A DNA stretch of 64,000 bases, taken from assembly GCF_013409745.1 (NCBI RefSeq), contig NZ_JACCBH010000001.1, forward strand, positions 1,116,001-1,180,000. The letters are read 5' to 3'. The notes beneath the pieces are model-generated. The model had not been told where the DNA came from. It ran no database searches and saw nothing but the letters and a program-made list of their open reading frames with translations. Source of the stretch: Microbacterium pseudoresistens (GTDB lineage Bacteria; Actinomycetota; Actinomycetes; Actinomycetales; Microbacteriaceae). This document shows positions 23,439 through 34,996 of this stretch, in pieces; position 1 is the first letter of the stretch; every line of letters begins with the position of its first letter. A program made the translations under genes and the position numbers.

Positions 23439-24329
23439 TCAGCGCTGAGCCTCGATCGTGAGGCCTCCGGCCGACACCTTCGCGGTGATCCGATGCGGCG
23501 AAGAACCGTTCGTATCCACCTCGGAATCGAACCTCCCCGCCGACACGTCGCGCTGCAACGCGTACTCACCGCGCGGCACCGTGATGCGCATCGATCCGGC
23601 GCTCACCTCCGCATCCAGCTCATCGGGCTGCGCACCCGTGAACAGCGCTGTCATCGTGCCCGCCGACATGGTGAGATCGGCGTCCTTCACCCCATCGAGG
23701 GTGAGATCGGCAGCACCCGCATTGACCTCCGCCTCCACCGAGGACGCCTCTGCCTCCACGCGCATGGAACCTGCCGACAGCCGCAGATCGAGCTCGTCGA
23801 ACGCTCCGTGCACGGTCAGCTGACCGGCGTCGATCCTGAAGTCGGCGTCGAGGACGCCGCTCAGCTCGTCGGGCAGCGTCAACGTCACCCGCGTCTCATC
23901 GCCGAACCACCACCCCTGCCCCAACCAGGAGAAGACGCCGCGCGGGCTGGCGACGCGGAGGGTGTCGCCGTCGCGGGCCATCGTCCAGTCTCCCCGCGAA
24001 TGTCCGTCGACCACCAGTTGGGCATCATCGACATCGGCGAACCGCACCGTGACCTCGGCCCCGCCCGACCTCAGCTCGAGATCGGTCACATGCGCTGCAT
24101 CCAGCGCGATCCCATGACTGGCGGAATCGTCGACGAACTGCCCGGTCGCCGCGACGGCCGCGCCGCCGGTCGCGCCGATGAGCGCGAAGCCGCCGACCAC
24201 GGCCGCGACGATCGTTATGACAGTGCCGGCGCCGCCGTGGCCGCCACCGGCGGGCGGGGGAGTGGAGGCGGATGCCGCGGGGGCAGGATCGTTCGCTGCG
24301 GCGGGTGGGGTGAGAGGTGTGTTCGTCAT
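23439..24329 (-). CDS. DUF4097-type membrane-anchored beta-repeat protein
   Basis: A 296-residue protein. A Pro/Ala-rich N-terminus (MTNTPLTPPAAANDPAPA) leads to one membrane helix (GTVITIVAAVVGGFALIGAT). A large outer domain follows, made of repeating short beta-strands such as LSGVLDADFRIDAGQLTV, LDLRLSAGSMRVEAEA, AEVNAGAADLTLDG and LDAEVSAGSMRITV. Such DUF4097/LiaF-like domains often accompany two-component systems responding to envelope stress. It starts inside the stop of the response regulator gene (ATGA), so it belongs to the same operon and may be the system's sensor partner or effector. Confidence 0.8.
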   Translation of the reverse strand: MTNTPLTPPAAANDPAPAASASTPPPAGGGHGGAGTVITIVAAVVGGFALIGATGGAAVAATGQFVDDSASHGIALDAAHVTDLELRSGGAEVTVRFADVDDAQLVVDGHSRGDWTMARDGDTLRVASPRGVFSWLGQGWWFGDETRVTLTLPDELSGVLDADFRIDAGQLTVHGAFDELDLRLSAGSMRVEAEASSVEAEVNAGAADLTLDGVKDADLTMSAGTMTALFTGAQPDELDAEVSAGSMRITVPRGEYALQRDVSAGRFDSEVDTNGSSPHRITAKVSAGGLTIEAQR

Positions 24330-25009
24330 CGGATCTCTCCTAGGTTCTCGAGGTGGGCGATCGCCGCGAGCACGCGGCGGTTGCCGGATTCGTCGGGCTC
24401 CAGCCCGAGCTTCTGGAAGATGGCGGTGATGTGCTTCTCCACACTCGCCGCCGAGAGGAACAGGAGCCCCGCGATCGCCTGGTTGGACTTGCCCTCGGCG
24501 ATGAGCGCGAGCACGGTGCGCTCGCGCTCGGTGAGGTCGCGCATCCGGTCGTCGTTCGTGCGCCGGGTCAGCAGCTGCGCCACGACCTCGGGATCGAGCA
24601 CCGTGGCCCCTGCGGCGATGCGCTCGACCGACTCGATGAACTCGGCGACATCGGCCACCCGATCCTTCAGCAGATATCCGAGCGGTCCGGGGGCTTCTGC
24701 TCCGGCCACCCCCGTCTGCGCGGCGATGAGATCGCTCGCGTAGCGCTCCTCGACGTACTGCGACAGCACGAGCAGCGGCAGCTGCGGAATCCGGCGGCGC
24801 AGGGCGAGAGCGGCGCGGATCCCCTCGTCGACGAACGTCGGCGGCAGCCGCACATCGAGGATGCAGAGCTCGGGGTCCGTCTCATCCACCGCCTCGTCGA
24901 GGCCTGTCGCGTCGGGGAGGGCGGCGACGACGACGTGACCTGCATCCTCCAGCAACCGGATGAGGCCCTCTCGCAGGAGAACAGAGTCTTCACAGATCAG
25001 GATGCGCAT
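24326..25009 (-). CDS. NarL/LuxR-type response regulator
   Basis: A 227-residue regulator with an N-terminal receiver domain (acidic pocket in ICEDSVLLREGL, phospho-acceptor Asp in CILDVRLPP, lysine in YLLKDRVADV) and a C-terminal LuxR HTH (LTERERTVLALIAEGKSNQ then SAASVEKHITAIFQKLGL). A short insertion (AAQTGVAGAEAPGPLG) lies before the lysine motif. It pairs with the histidine kinase just upstream and is coupled to the DUF4097 gene by ATGA. Its first 19 bases are duplicated about 65 bp upstream at the end of the kinase gene. Confidence 0.92.
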   Translation of the reverse strand: MRILICEDSVLLREGLIRLLEDAGHVVVAALPDATGLDEAVDETDPELCILDVRLPPTFVDEGIRAALALRRRIPQLPLLVLSQYVEERYASDLIAAQTGVAGAEAPGPLGYLLKDRVADVAEFIESVERIAAGATVLDPEVVAQLLTRRTNDDRMRDLTERERTVLALIAEGKSNQAIAGLLFLSAASVEKHITAIFQKLGLEPDESGNRRVLAAIAHLENLGEIR

Positions 25010-25075
25010 GTCACGTCCTCGGCAACTCGGTTTCGACGGTGCTGGTTCACAGGCAGACAGATCAGGATGCGCATG
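24992..25075 (-). repeat. 19-bp direct repeat duplicating the regulator start
   Basis: ACAGATCAGGATGCGCATG occurs at 24992-25010 and again at 25057-25075. On the coding (minus) strand each copy starts CATGCGCATCCTGATCTGT. The downstream copy is the true start of the response regulator; the upstream copy carries the last codons and stop of the kinase and then a short false start. The 46 nt between the copies have no other clear role. Confidence 0.85.
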
Positions 25076-26351
25076 GAACGCTCACCTCCAGGCTCGTGGG
25101 ACCGCCGGTCGGGCTGTCCAGGCGCACAGTGCCGCCGGCGGCGAGCACCCGGTTCGAGATGCCGTCGAGACCGCCACCAGGAACGACCTGCGCCCCACCG
25201 AGGCCGTTGTCCTCGATGCGCGCCCACAGCGTGCCGCCGTCGCGCACCCGCACTGTCACGCGGGCCTCGCTGGCCCGGGAGTGCTTGGCCGCGTTGGTCA
25301 GCGACTCGGCGATCGAGAAGTACACGGCTGCCTCCGCATCTCTGCTGCACCGGCCGTCGAGGCGCACATCCAGCGCCACCGGGATCGGCGAGCGTCCGGC
25401 GAGAGCCGACAGCGCCGCATCCAGCCCGCGATCGTCGAGCACCGAGGCGTGGATGCCGCGGGCCAGCTGGCGCAACTCGGTGATCGCCGCCTTGGTCGAG
25501 GTGTGAGCCTCTTCGATGAGCGCCTTGGCAGCGGTCGGATCCGTGTCGATCTTCTGCTGGGCCATGCCCAGGGTCATCCCGACCGACACGAGCCGGGGCT
25601 GGACCCCATCGTGCAGGTCGCGTTCGATGCGGGTGCGCTCCACGTCGGCGGCGCGCACCGCCCCTGCCCGCTGCGCGGTGGAGGCCGTGATGCGTTCGTT
25701 CAGCTCGGCCTCCCGCGAGGGGCCGGCGATGATCGCGCGGGCGAGCACCCGGTGCAGGCGGGCGATGCCCCACAGGATCGCGAGCGAGGCGAGGACGCCG
25801 AGCCCGCCGACCAACGGGGCCCAGGCCACCGGGTAGCGCGTGCCCCATCCCGTGTCGGCATCAGCCGCGGTGAACAGCGGCGAGAACGCCGAGACGACCG
25901 ACCAGCCGAACCATGATGCGATGCGCAGCACGAGCGCGCCGAGCATCACCGCGAGGGCGAAGTGCGCGAGCGCGCGCCACATCGACCCGTCGATCGCCTG
26001 CCGCCCCAGCGACCGCAGCCATCCGCCGAACCCGGGGGAGGTGCGTGGCCGGGGGCGCAGGGCCGAGAGCCCGAACCCGTACAGCCCGTCGACGCGCGCG
26101 ACCTCGAACCAGGCGAGCCCGTACAGCGCGTAGACGAAGCCGACGAGCAGGATCAGCCCGATGCCGAAGACGAAGGTGAGGCCGAGGCCGGCCGCGAACA
26201 GTCCCGACAGCGCGGCGACGATCGCCGTGCCGAACACACCGAGAGCGGCCAGTTCGAGCAGGGTGACGAACAGCCGCAGCGGCGGCTTGTGCTGTGCGCC
26301 GGTCGCCGCGTGGTCAGCGACCGCGGGTCCGGGAGGCGTGGTGGTGGTCAT
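25062..26351 (-). CDS. Sensor histidine kinase (HisKA_3, NarX/LiaS type)
   Basis: A 429-residue membrane kinase. It has about five membrane helices in the first 220 residues, including LFVTLLELAALGVFGTAIV and LGLTFVFGIGLILLVGFVYALY. The dimerisation motif ERDLHDGVQPRLVSVG holds the phospho-histidine. The ATPase domain has SLTNAAKHSRASEARV (N box) and RIEDNGLGG plus GGGLDGISNRV (G boxes). It should phosphorylate the adjacent NarL-type regulator. Its C-terminus (VSVPCAS) ends within the upstream copy of the 19-bp repeat, so it may have been altered by that duplication. Confidence 0.9.
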   Translation of the reverse strand: MTTTTPPGPAVADHAATGAQHKPPLRLFVTLLELAALGVFGTAIVAALSGLFAAGLGLTFVFGIGLILLVGFVYALYGLAWFEVARVDGLYGFGLSALRPRPRTSPGFGGWLRSLGRQAIDGSMWRALAHFALAVMLGALVLRIASWFGWSVVSAFSPLFTAADADTGWGTRYPVAWAPLVGGLGVLASLAILWGIARLHRVLARAIIAGPSREAELNERITASTAQRAGAVRAADVERTRIERDLHDGVQPRLVSVGMTLGMAQQKIDTDPTAAKALIEEAHTSTKAAITELRQLARGIHASVLDDRGLDAALSALAGRSPIPVALDVRLDGRCSRDAEAAVYFSIAESLTNAAKHSRASEARVTVRVRDGGTLWARIEDNGLGGAQVVPGGGLDGISNRVLAAGGTVRLDSPTGGPTSLEVSVPCAS

Positions 26352-26386
26352 GCCTCCACGCTAGAGTGGCGGGGGATCGGACGGTA

Positions 26387-26402
26387 CGGAGGGATCCCTC
26401 CG
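26387..26402. promoter_or_regulatory. 16-bp perfect palindrome upstream of the kinase gene
   Basis: CGGAGGGATCCCTCCG lies 36 bp before the histidine kinase start and just after the DUF3566 stop. With no loop it suits a protein-binding site, perhaps for the co-encoded NarL-type regulator, better than a terminator. Flanking GGT and ACC extend it with one bulge. Confidence 0.5.
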
Positions 26403-26438
26403 ACCGACTTCCGGGTTTCCCTACTCCCGAGGCAGAGG

Positions 26439-26843
26439 TCAGTTGGAGGTGAAGCCGACGAGAAGGCCGCCGGTCACCTTCACCGCGAGGTTGTAGATGC
26501 CCGCGATGATCGCCCCGAGCACCGTGAACACGATGAGGTTGAGGATCGCGACGACCGAGCCGAACGCCATCACCTGCGGCAGCCCCAGCACCTGCACGAG
26601 AGAGATCGACCCGTCGGTCACGCCGCTGACGATCTCGTCGGCCTTGCCGACCAGCCCCGTCGCCTGCAGCACGAGGTACATGAGGAAGAACGACACGAGG
26701 GTCGCGATCGCCAGCGCCACGGCGCCGAGGAAGGAGAGCTTCAGCGCCGACCAGAAGTCGACGTACACCAGGCGCAGGCGCACCTGCTTTCCACTGGTCC
26801 TCTTCGACGACTTCTTCGCCAGCTTGTCGGCTACCGTGCTCAT
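26439..26843 (-). CDS. DUF3566 transmembrane protein downstream of gyrA
   Basis: A 134-residue membrane protein with a basic N-terminus ([19 protein letters not shown]), the family start [16 protein letters not shown] and two long membrane spans ([20 protein letters not shown] and [20 protein letters not shown]). DUF3566 proteins sit next to gyrA throughout Actinobacteria. Their role is unclear. Its start overlaps the gyrA stop by ATGA. Confidence 0.92.
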   Translation of the reverse strand: MSTVADKLAKKSSKRTSGKQVRLRLVYVDFWSALKLSFLGAVALAIATLVSFFLMYLVLQATGLVGKADEIVSGVTDGSISLVQVLGLPQVMAFGSVVAILNLIVFTVLGAIIAGIYNLAVKVTGGLLVGFTSN

Positions 26844-29389
26844 TCGTCCGTGCTTTCCTCGGGGGTCTCGTTCTCGGGGGCCGCACCGTCCGTCTCGTCG
26901 GACTCTTCCGTCTCGGCCAGGCCGCGCTCGGTGTTGCGGGCGATGGCCAGGATCCGATCCTCATCGGCGGTCCGGGCGAAGACGACGCCCATGGTGTCGC
27001 GGCCCTTCGCCGGCACCTCGGCCACGGCAGAGCGTACCACCTTGCCACTGGCAAGAACCACCAAGACTTCGTCGTCCTCATCCACGATCAGACCGCCGGC
27101 GAGAGTGCCCCGATCGTCGTTGAGCTTGGCCACCTTGATCCCCTGGCCGCCGCGGCCCTGCACCCGGTACTCGCCCACCGCGGTGCGCTTGGCGTAGCCG
27201 CCGTCGGTGACGACGAAGACGTAGCCGGCATCCGACACGAGCGACGCCGAGAGCAGGCTGTCGCCCTCGCGGAACCGCATGCCCTTCACGCCCTCGGTCG
27301 CCCGGCCCATCGGGCGCAGCGCGTCGTCGGTGGCGTGGAAGCGCAGCGACATGCCGCGTCTGCTGATGAGCAGGATGTCGTCCTGCGCATCCGAGAGGAA
27401 CGCGCTGACGAGCTCGTCGTCCTCCCGCAGTCGTATCGCGATCACCCCACCCTGCCGGTTGGTGTCGTAGTCGGTGAGCCGGCTCTTCTTCACCAGTCCG
27501 CCGCGGGTGGCGAGCACGAGGTACTGCGCGGCCTCGTAATCGCGGATGTCGAGGATCTGCGCGATCTTCTCCTCGGGCTGCAGGGCGAGCAGGTTCGCCA
27601 CGTGCTGACCCTTGGCGTCGCGCCCCGCCTCGGGGATCTCGTACGCCTTGGAGCGGTACACCCGGCCCTTGTCGGTGAAGAACAGCAGCCAATGGTGCGT
27701 CGTGGTCACGAAGAAGTGCTCCACCACGTCATCGGAACGCAGCTGCGCCCCCTTCACACCCTTGCCGCCGCGATGCTGCGAGCGGTAGTTGTCGCTGCGG
27801 GTGCGCTTCACATAACCCTCGCGGGTGACGGTAACCACCATCTCCTCCTCGGGGATGAGGTCTTCCATCGACATGTCGCCGTCGAAGCCGTGCAGGATGT
27901 GCGTGCGACGGTCATCTCCGAAGCGGTCGACGATCGCGGTGAGCTCCGTGCGGATGATCTCGCGCTGGCGCGACTCGTCGGCGAGGATGTCGTTGTAGTC
28001 CGCGATCTGCGCCTCGAGCTCGGTGGCCTCGTCGATGATCTTCTGGCGCTCTAGGGCGGCCAGGCGGCGCAGCTGCATCGCCAGGATGGCATCGGCCTGC
28101 AGATCGTCGATGTCGAGCAGGCCCTTCAGCCCGTCGCGCGCATCGTCGACCGTGGGGGAGCGGCGGATGAGCGCGATGACCTCGTCGAGCGCATCCAGCG
28201 CCTTGAGGTATCCCCGCAGGATGTGCATCCGCTCCTCGGCCTTGCGCAGGCGGAAGCGGGTGCGGCGCACGATGACGTCGAGCTGGTGGGTGATCCAGTG
28301 CGTGATGAACCCGTCGATCGCGAGCGTGCGCGGCACGCCGTCGACGATCGCAAGCATGTTCGCGCCGAAGTTCTCCTGCAGCGAGGTGTGCTTGTACAAG
28401 TTGTTGAGCACGACCTTCGCCACCGCGTCGCGCTTGAGCACGACGACGAGGCGCTGACCGGTGCGATCGCTGGACTCGTCGCGGATGTCGGCGATGCCGC
28501 TGATCTTGCCATCGCGGGCGAGGTCGCCGATCTTCACCGCGAGGTTGTCGGGGTTCACCTGATACGGCAGCTCGGTGATCACCAGGCACGTGCGCCCCTG
28601 GATCTCTTCGACGTTGACGACGGCGCGCATCGTGATCGATCCGCGGCCCGTGCGATAGGCCTCGTGGATGCCCTTGGAACCGAGGATCTGCGCCCCGGTG
28701 GGGAAGTCGGGCCCCGGGATGCGCTGGATCAGACCCTCCAGCAGCTCCTCGCGCGGAAGACCCGGGTTGTCCATCGCCCACAGCGCCGCCTCGGAGACCT
28801 CGCGCAGGTTGTGCGGCGGGATGTTCGTGGCCATGCCGACCGCGATGCCAACCGAGCCGTTGACCAGCAGGTTCGGGAACCGCGACGGAAGCACATCGGG
28901 CTCCTGCGTCTGCCCGTCGTAGTTGTCGGAGAAGTCGACGGTCTCCTCTTCGATGTCGCGCACCATCTCCAGCGCGAGCGGAGCCATCTTCGTCTCGGTG
29001 TACCGGGGGGCCGCGGCGCCCATGTTGCCGGGGGAGCCGAAGTTGCCCTGCCCGAGCGCGAGCGGATACCGCAGCGACCACGGCTGCACGAGGCGCACGA
29101 GGGTGTCGTAGATCGCGGAGTCGCCGTGCGGGTGGTACTGGCCCATGACCTCGCCGACCACGCGTGCGCACTTGGAGAACGACTTGTCGGGGCGGAACCC
29201 GCCGTCGTACATCGCGTAGATCACACGGCGGTGCACGGGCTTGAGGCCGTCGCGCACATCGGGGAGCGCGCGGCCGACAATCACGGCCATCGCGTAGTCG
29301 AGATAGCTGCGCTGCATCTCCGACTGCAGGTCGACCTGGTCGATCTTGCCGTGCTCGTGGAAGGGCTCGGGGCGTTCTTCGTCAGTCAT
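26840..29389 (-). CDS. gyrA: DNA gyrase subunit A
   Basis: An 849-residue GyrA, the breakage-reunion subunit of the type II topoisomerase that adds negative supercoils. The catalytic tyrosine is Tyr130 in [14 protein letters not shown]. The quinolone-resistance region reads [14 protein letters not shown] with Ser91 and Asp95 at the positions of E. coli Ser83 and Asp87, the sensitive form. The C-terminal pinwheel has the GyrA box [10 protein letters not shown] and ends in an acidic tail. The start [14 protein letters not shown] follows gyrB by 28 nt. It is coupled to the DUF3566 gene. Confidence 0.98.
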   Translation of the reverse strand: MTDEERPEPFHEHGKIDQVDLQSEMQRSYLDYAMAVIVGRALPDVRDGLKPVHRRVIYAMYDGGFRPDKSFSKCARVVGEVMGQYHPHGDSAIYDTLVRLVQPWSLRYPLALGQGNFGSPGNMGAAAPRYTETKMAPLALEMVRDIEEETVDFSDNYDGQTQEPDVLPSRFPNLLVNGSVGIAVGMATNIPPHNLREVSEAALWAMDNPGLPREELLEGLIQRIPGPDFPTGAQILGSKGIHEAYRTGRGSITMRAVVNVEEIQGRTCLVITELPYQVNPDNLAVKIGDLARDGKISGIADIRDESSDRTGQRLVVVLKRDAVAKVVLNNLYKHTSLQENFGANMLAIVDGVPRTLAIDGFITHWITHQLDVIVRRTRFRLRKAEERMHILRGYLKALDALDEVIALIRRSPTVDDARDGLKGLLDIDDLQADAILAMQLRRLAALERQKIIDEATELEAQIADYNDILADESRQREIIRTELTAIVDRFGDDRRTHILHGFDGDMSMEDLIPEEEMVVTVTREGYVKRTRSDNYRSQHRGGKGVKGAQLRSDDVVEHFFVTTTHHWLLFFTDKGRVYRSKAYEIPEAGRDAKGQHVANLLALQPEEKIAQILDIRDYEAAQYLVLATRGGLVKKSRLTDYDTNRQGGVIAIRLREDDELVSAFLSDAQDDILLISRRGMSLRFHATDDALRPMGRATEGVKGMRFREGDSLLSASLVSDAGYVFVVTDGGYAKRTAVGEYRVQGRGGQGIKVAKLNDDRGTLAGGLIVDEDDEVLVVLASGKVVRSAVAEVPAKGRDTMGVVFARTADEDRILAIARNTERGLAETEESDETDGAAPENETPEESTDE

Positions 29390-29417
29390 GTCTGTCTTTC
29401 GCGTCTCTGGTCGAGCC

Positions 29418-31505
<2,088 letters not shown>

Positions 31506-31526
31506 CTATCGGAAATCTTGGTATCC

Positions 31527-31532
31527 ATCCTA
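31527..31532 (-). promoter_or_regulatory. -10 hexamer upstream of gyrB (TAGGAT)
   Basis: TAGGAT on the minus strand lies about 36 nt before the gyrB ATG, leaving a short leader with GGGAG as ribosome-binding site. It would give gyrBA its own promoter within the dnaN-recF-dciA-gyrBA run. Confidence 0.45.
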
Positions 31533-31609
31533 GCGGGAAAGCAAGTGCTTGTCGCCTCTGTGCGGCCCTCTGCGCGTCGGAAATGCATCCGGAGGACTCG
31601 GGAATCGTC

Positions 31610-32104
31610 TCAGCCGTAGGTATCGCGAGGACCCCGGCCTGGAACGGCTCTGGGACCCCATTTCCAGGAGGGGACGTCTGGGCCCACGAAACGCACGTCC
31701 TTGACGCCCGCCTCCGGATACCGTCTCTCGATCTCGGTGACGATCACCGCCCGCATGTACTGCAGGTTCTTCGCCCACGCCGTCGAATCGCACTTCACGG
31801 TCAGCAGTCCGCCCTCCAGCGACACCGGCTCGGAGTGCTTGGCGGTGTCGGGACCGGCCAGCTCATCCCACTGCCGCACGAGGTCTTCACGGCTCAGCAC
31901 GGCCTCCCATCCGGCGTCCTTGCTGAGCGTGCCGAGAACATCGCCCAGGGTTCCGGGGTCGCGGCCCTTCGTGAACGGCTGGTTCTCGTCGTCGACGAGG
32001 CGCTTGCGCTTCTTCCACGTCTTCGCACTGGGCTTGAGCCCGCGCAGCCGCAGGTACGTGGCGATGGTTTCGGGCACGTCGGGTACGGGTGTCGGGTCAG
32101 TCAT
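31610..32104 (-). CDS. dciA: DciA-type replicative helicase loader (DUF721)
   Basis: A 164-residue DUF721 protein. DciA-family proteins help the DnaB helicase onto the origin in bacteria lacking DnaC. The basic N-terminal half (KPSAKTWKKRKRLVD) is followed by the family core: GRDPGTLGDVLGTLSKDAGW, LVRQWDELAGPDTAKHSEPV and LTVKCDSTAWAKNLQYM. Its ATG at 32104 lies 8 bp inside the end of recF. The recF-dciA-gyrB order is the actinobacterial standard. Confidence 0.93.
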   Translation of the reverse strand: MTDPTPVPDVPETIATYLRLRGLKPSAKTWKKRKRLVDDENQPFTKGRDPGTLGDVLGTLSKDAGWEAVLSREDLVRQWDELAGPDTAKHSEPVSLEGGLLTVKCDSTAWAKNLQYMRAVIVTEIERRYPEAGVKDVRFVGPDVPSWKWGPRAVPGRGPRDTYG

Positions 32105-33281
32105 CCGTCTCACCGTCCTCCGTCTCATCGCGCTCACGCTCGTCGGTGATCGTGCCGGCGTGGATGCGGACGACGTGCTCGTGCAGCACCTCCGGGATGT
32201 CCTCCTCCACGGCAGCGGTCACCACGACCTGTTCGTAGCCCGCCGTCAGCGACGCCAGCCGGGTGCGACGGTCGGCGTCGAGCTCGGCGAAGACGTCATC
32301 GAGGATGAGCACCGGATCGCCCGCCGGGGACTCGGCGCGCAGCAGCTCGGCCGAGGCGAGGCGCAGCGCCAGGGCGACCGACCACGATTCGCCGTGCGAG
32401 GCGTACCCCTTCACCGGCAGGTCGCGCACCCGCAGCACGAGGTCGTCGCGATGCGGACCGACCAGGGTGATGCCGCGCTCCAGCTCGGATGCGCGCTTGG
32501 CGGCGAGGGCCGCGCGGAACAGCTCCGCCGTCGAACCCGCACCCTCGGCCGCCTCTGCGTCGACGCCCTCCTCCGGATCCCCGCCACGGATGGACTGGGC
32601 CCAGTGCATCCGCGGATCGTGATCGGCACCGGCGATCGCCGCGTACGCCGCGGTGAGCGGCGGCTGCAGATCGGCGGCCAGGCGCGTGCGGGCATCGATG
32701 ATCTCCGAGCCGAGTGCGACGAGCTTGTCGTCCCACACATCCAGGGTCGACAGTCCCTCGCCCTTGATCCCGCGGGCGCGCGCCGACTTGAGCAGCGCCG
32801 TGCGCTGGCGCAGCACCCGGTCGTAGTCGGCGAGGACCCCGGCCATCCGGGGGGTGCGCTGGATGAGCAGCTGGTCGGCGAATCGCCGCCGCGCGGACGG
32901 GTCGCCGCGCACGATCTGCAGGTCTTCGGGGGCGAACAGCACGACGTGCGCGTAGCGGGGCAGCTCGTTCGTCTTGGCCGGCGACCCGTTGACCCTGGCC
33001 TTGTTCGATCCCTGCCGGTTCAGCTGCACCTCGACGAGCACCCGCCGCTCGCCTACGCCGAGCCGGGCACGGATGATGGCGGCATCGCTGCCGTCGCGCA
33101 CCATCGGCGCATCCGAAGAGACCCGGTGCGAGCCGAGTGTGGCGAGGAAGACGATGGCCTCGGCGAGGTTCGTCTTGCCCTGTCCGTTGCGCCCGACGAG
33201 CACGTTCGGCCCTGGCAACAGGGTGAGATCGGCGGTCGCGTAATTGCGGAAGTCCACCAGGCTCAGGTGCTCCACGATCAC
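32097..33281 (-). CDS. recF: DNA replication/repair protein RecF
   Basis: A 394-residue SMC-like ATPase that loads RecA at gapped DNA. It starts MIVEHLSLVDFRNYATADL, with Walker A GRNGQGKTNLAEAI, the signature region GPHRDDLVLRV and Walker B VLILDDVFAELDADRR. It lies 69 nt downstream of dnaN, with no gnd-like gene between, unlike some Actinobacteria. It overlaps dciA by 8 bp. Confidence 0.97.
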   Translation of the reverse strand: MIVEHLSLVDFRNYATADLTLLPGPNVLVGRNGQGKTNLAEAIVFLATLGSHRVSSDAPMVRDGSDAAIIRARLGVGERRVLVEVQLNRQGSNKARVNGSPAKTNELPRYAHVVLFAPEDLQIVRGDPSARRRFADQLLIQRTPRMAGVLADYDRVLRQRTALLKSARARGIKGEGLSTLDVWDDKLVALGSEIIDARTRLAADLQPPLTAAYAAIAGADHDPRMHWAQSIRGGDPEEGVDAEAAEGAGSTAELFRAALAAKRASELERGITLVGPHRDDLVLRVRDLPVKGYASHGESWSVALALRLASAELLRAESPAGDPVLILDDVFAELDADRRTRLASLTAGYEQVVVTAAVEEDIPEVLHEHVVRIHAGTITDERERDETEDGETDD

Positions 33282-33350
33282 CGGATCAGCCTATCCTCGG
33301 CCACCGACGCGGCGACATGACGACTCGGGGAGTGCCGGTGCCGAGGGCGA

Positions 33351-34499
33351 TCAGCGCAGCAGCAGGTTGGGCTGCAGCAGGTACTTGAACGAGTCCAGAC
33401 CGGCCTGGTCGACCGAGGTCTGGCTCGTGATGAGCACGGGGCTGAGCTTGTTCGCATTGTCCGACGAGGTGAACGTCACGCGCACGAACTCGCTCTTGAC
33501 CGCGCCCAGCGCCTCGAGCAGGTACTGGGGGTTCAGGCCCAGCGTCACCTCCTCGCCGGCGAGATGCGCATCCACCGACTCCGATGCGCGGGCCTGCTCG
33601 CTGCCCGAGGCATCCATCGTCACCGTGTCGGCCGAGAAGGTGAACCGCAGCGGCGCGGAACGATCGAGCACGAGCGACACACGGCGCACGGCCTCGGCGA
33701 AGTCGGCGGTGTTGACGACGGCGTAGTGATCGGTCTGCTCGGGGAACAGTCGGCGCACGGGCGGGAAGTTGCCCTTGATGAGCAGCGAGGTGACGGTCTT
33801 GTCGCCCGCGGTGAACGCGATGATCTCGCGATCGCCGGCACCGGAGAACGCGATCTCGATCGTGCCGGCGTGACCGAACGTCTTGCCGACCTCGACGAGC
33901 GTGCGGGCGGGGACCAGAGCGGTCTGCTCGCCGGCCGCCTCGCCGCGCCCCTCCCACGGCACATCGCGCAGCGACACGCGGTAGCGGTCGGTGGCGACGA
34001 GGCTCAGCTGCTGGTCGCCGACCTCGAGCTGCACACCGGTGAGCACGGGGGTGACGTCGTCGCGGGAGGCGGCGAAGCCGACCTGCGAGATGGCGGTGCT
34101 GAAGTCCTCGGCCGGGACGATCCCCGACGAGCCGGTCACCTCGGGGATCGACGGGTACTCCTCGACAGGCATCGCCGCAAGGGTGAAGCGCGCCGAGCCG
34201 CAGCGCACCGCGATGCCTCCGTCGTCGTCGACGGAGATCTCGATGGGCGCATTGGGCAGACGGCTCGCAATGTCGGAGAGCAGACGGCCGTGCACGAGGA
34301 TCGTGCCCGGGTCATCGACCGTGGCCTCGATCGTCGTACGTGCAGACGCCTCGTAGTCGAAGGCCGACAGGGTCAAGCCCTTCTCGTCGGCCTCGATGAG
34401 CACGCCGGCGAGGATCGGCTGCGGGTTGCGCTGCGGCAGCAGCTTCACGACGAACGACACCGCCTCGCTGAAGACATCGCGATTGACCTGGAACTTCAC
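33351..34499 (-). CDS. dnaN: DNA polymerase III sliding clamp (beta subunit)
   Basis: A 382-residue beta clamp starting MKFQVNRDVFSEAVSFVVKL and ending in FKYLLQPNLLLR, with three homologous domains. NPQYLLEALGAVKSEFVRV in the third domain belongs to the peptide-binding cleft region. It tethers DNA polymerase III to the template. It is first in the leftward run dnaN-recF-dciA-gyrB-gyrA and is separated from dnaA by the oriC region. Confidence 0.98.
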   Translation of the reverse strand: MKFQVNRDVFSEAVSFVVKLLPQRNPQPILAGVLIEADEKGLTLSAFDYEASARTTIEATVDDPGTILVHGRLLSDIASRLPNAPIEISVDDDGGIAVRCGSARFTLAAMPVEEYPSIPEVTGSSGIVPAEDFSTAISQVGFAASRDDVTPVLTGVQLEVGDQQLSLVATDRYRVSLRDVPWEGRGEAAGEQTALVPARTLVEVGKTFGHAGTIEIAFSGAGDREIIAFTAGDKTVTSLLIKGNFPPVRRLFPEQTDHYAVVNTADFAEAVRRVSLVLDRSAPLRFTFSADTVTMDASGSEQARASESVDAHLAGEEVTLGLNPQYLLEALGAVKSEFVRVTFTSSDNANKLSPVLITSQTSVDQAGLDSFKYLLQPNLLLR

Positions 34500-34996
34500 G
34501 TGCGCTCCTTCGTCGTTCGTTCCACGGCAAGAGCCGCCCCATGGCGCATGCCACGGGCTCCCATGCTAGCCCCCGATCGGGCGTGATCCGTAAGCGTGCC
34601 CCGAGACGCACATGCCGAAGGGGCGTTCCGAACCGCGGATGGCTTCACAGGCATGCATCGACATCGCTCGTCCCCACCCTCGCCCCGTCGAGGTGATCGG
34701 ATCGGCCTCTCCGGGTTAAGTCCTTAACAGTGTTAACACCTGTGGAGAATGTGGATAACCCTGGGGATTCCATGTCGCTCTAGGGAACTACATCCGTGTG
34801 AGATGTGGATTCCCTGCGGAAACAGTGGGATCGGGAGGGATGCCTTCCGGCGGATGCCCTGACGGTTATCCACAGGAGATGGCCGACTCTGGGGATTCCA
34901 CGCCGTGGCGATTGCGCACTATCCACAGGTTATCCACAAGGGAGCAGAGGCATCGCGACGGGCTCGAAAGCGCTCTGAGGCGCAGAATGACGCGGG
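34500..34996. other. Chromosomal origin oriC (dnaN-dnaA intergenic region)
   Basis: A 497-nt non-coding region between dnaA and dnaN. It holds perfect DnaA boxes at 34750-34758 (TGTGGATAA), 34866-34874 and 34930-34938 (TTATCCACA). Near-matches lie at 34741-34749 (TGTGGAGAA, touching the first perfect box), 34919-34927 (CTATCCACA) and 34804-34812. The block 34714-34740 (GGTTAAGTCCTTAACAG then TGTTAACACC) is relatively AT-rich and palindromic, and could be the unwinding element. The position between dnaA and dnaN is the usual actinobacterial origin. Confidence 0.9.
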
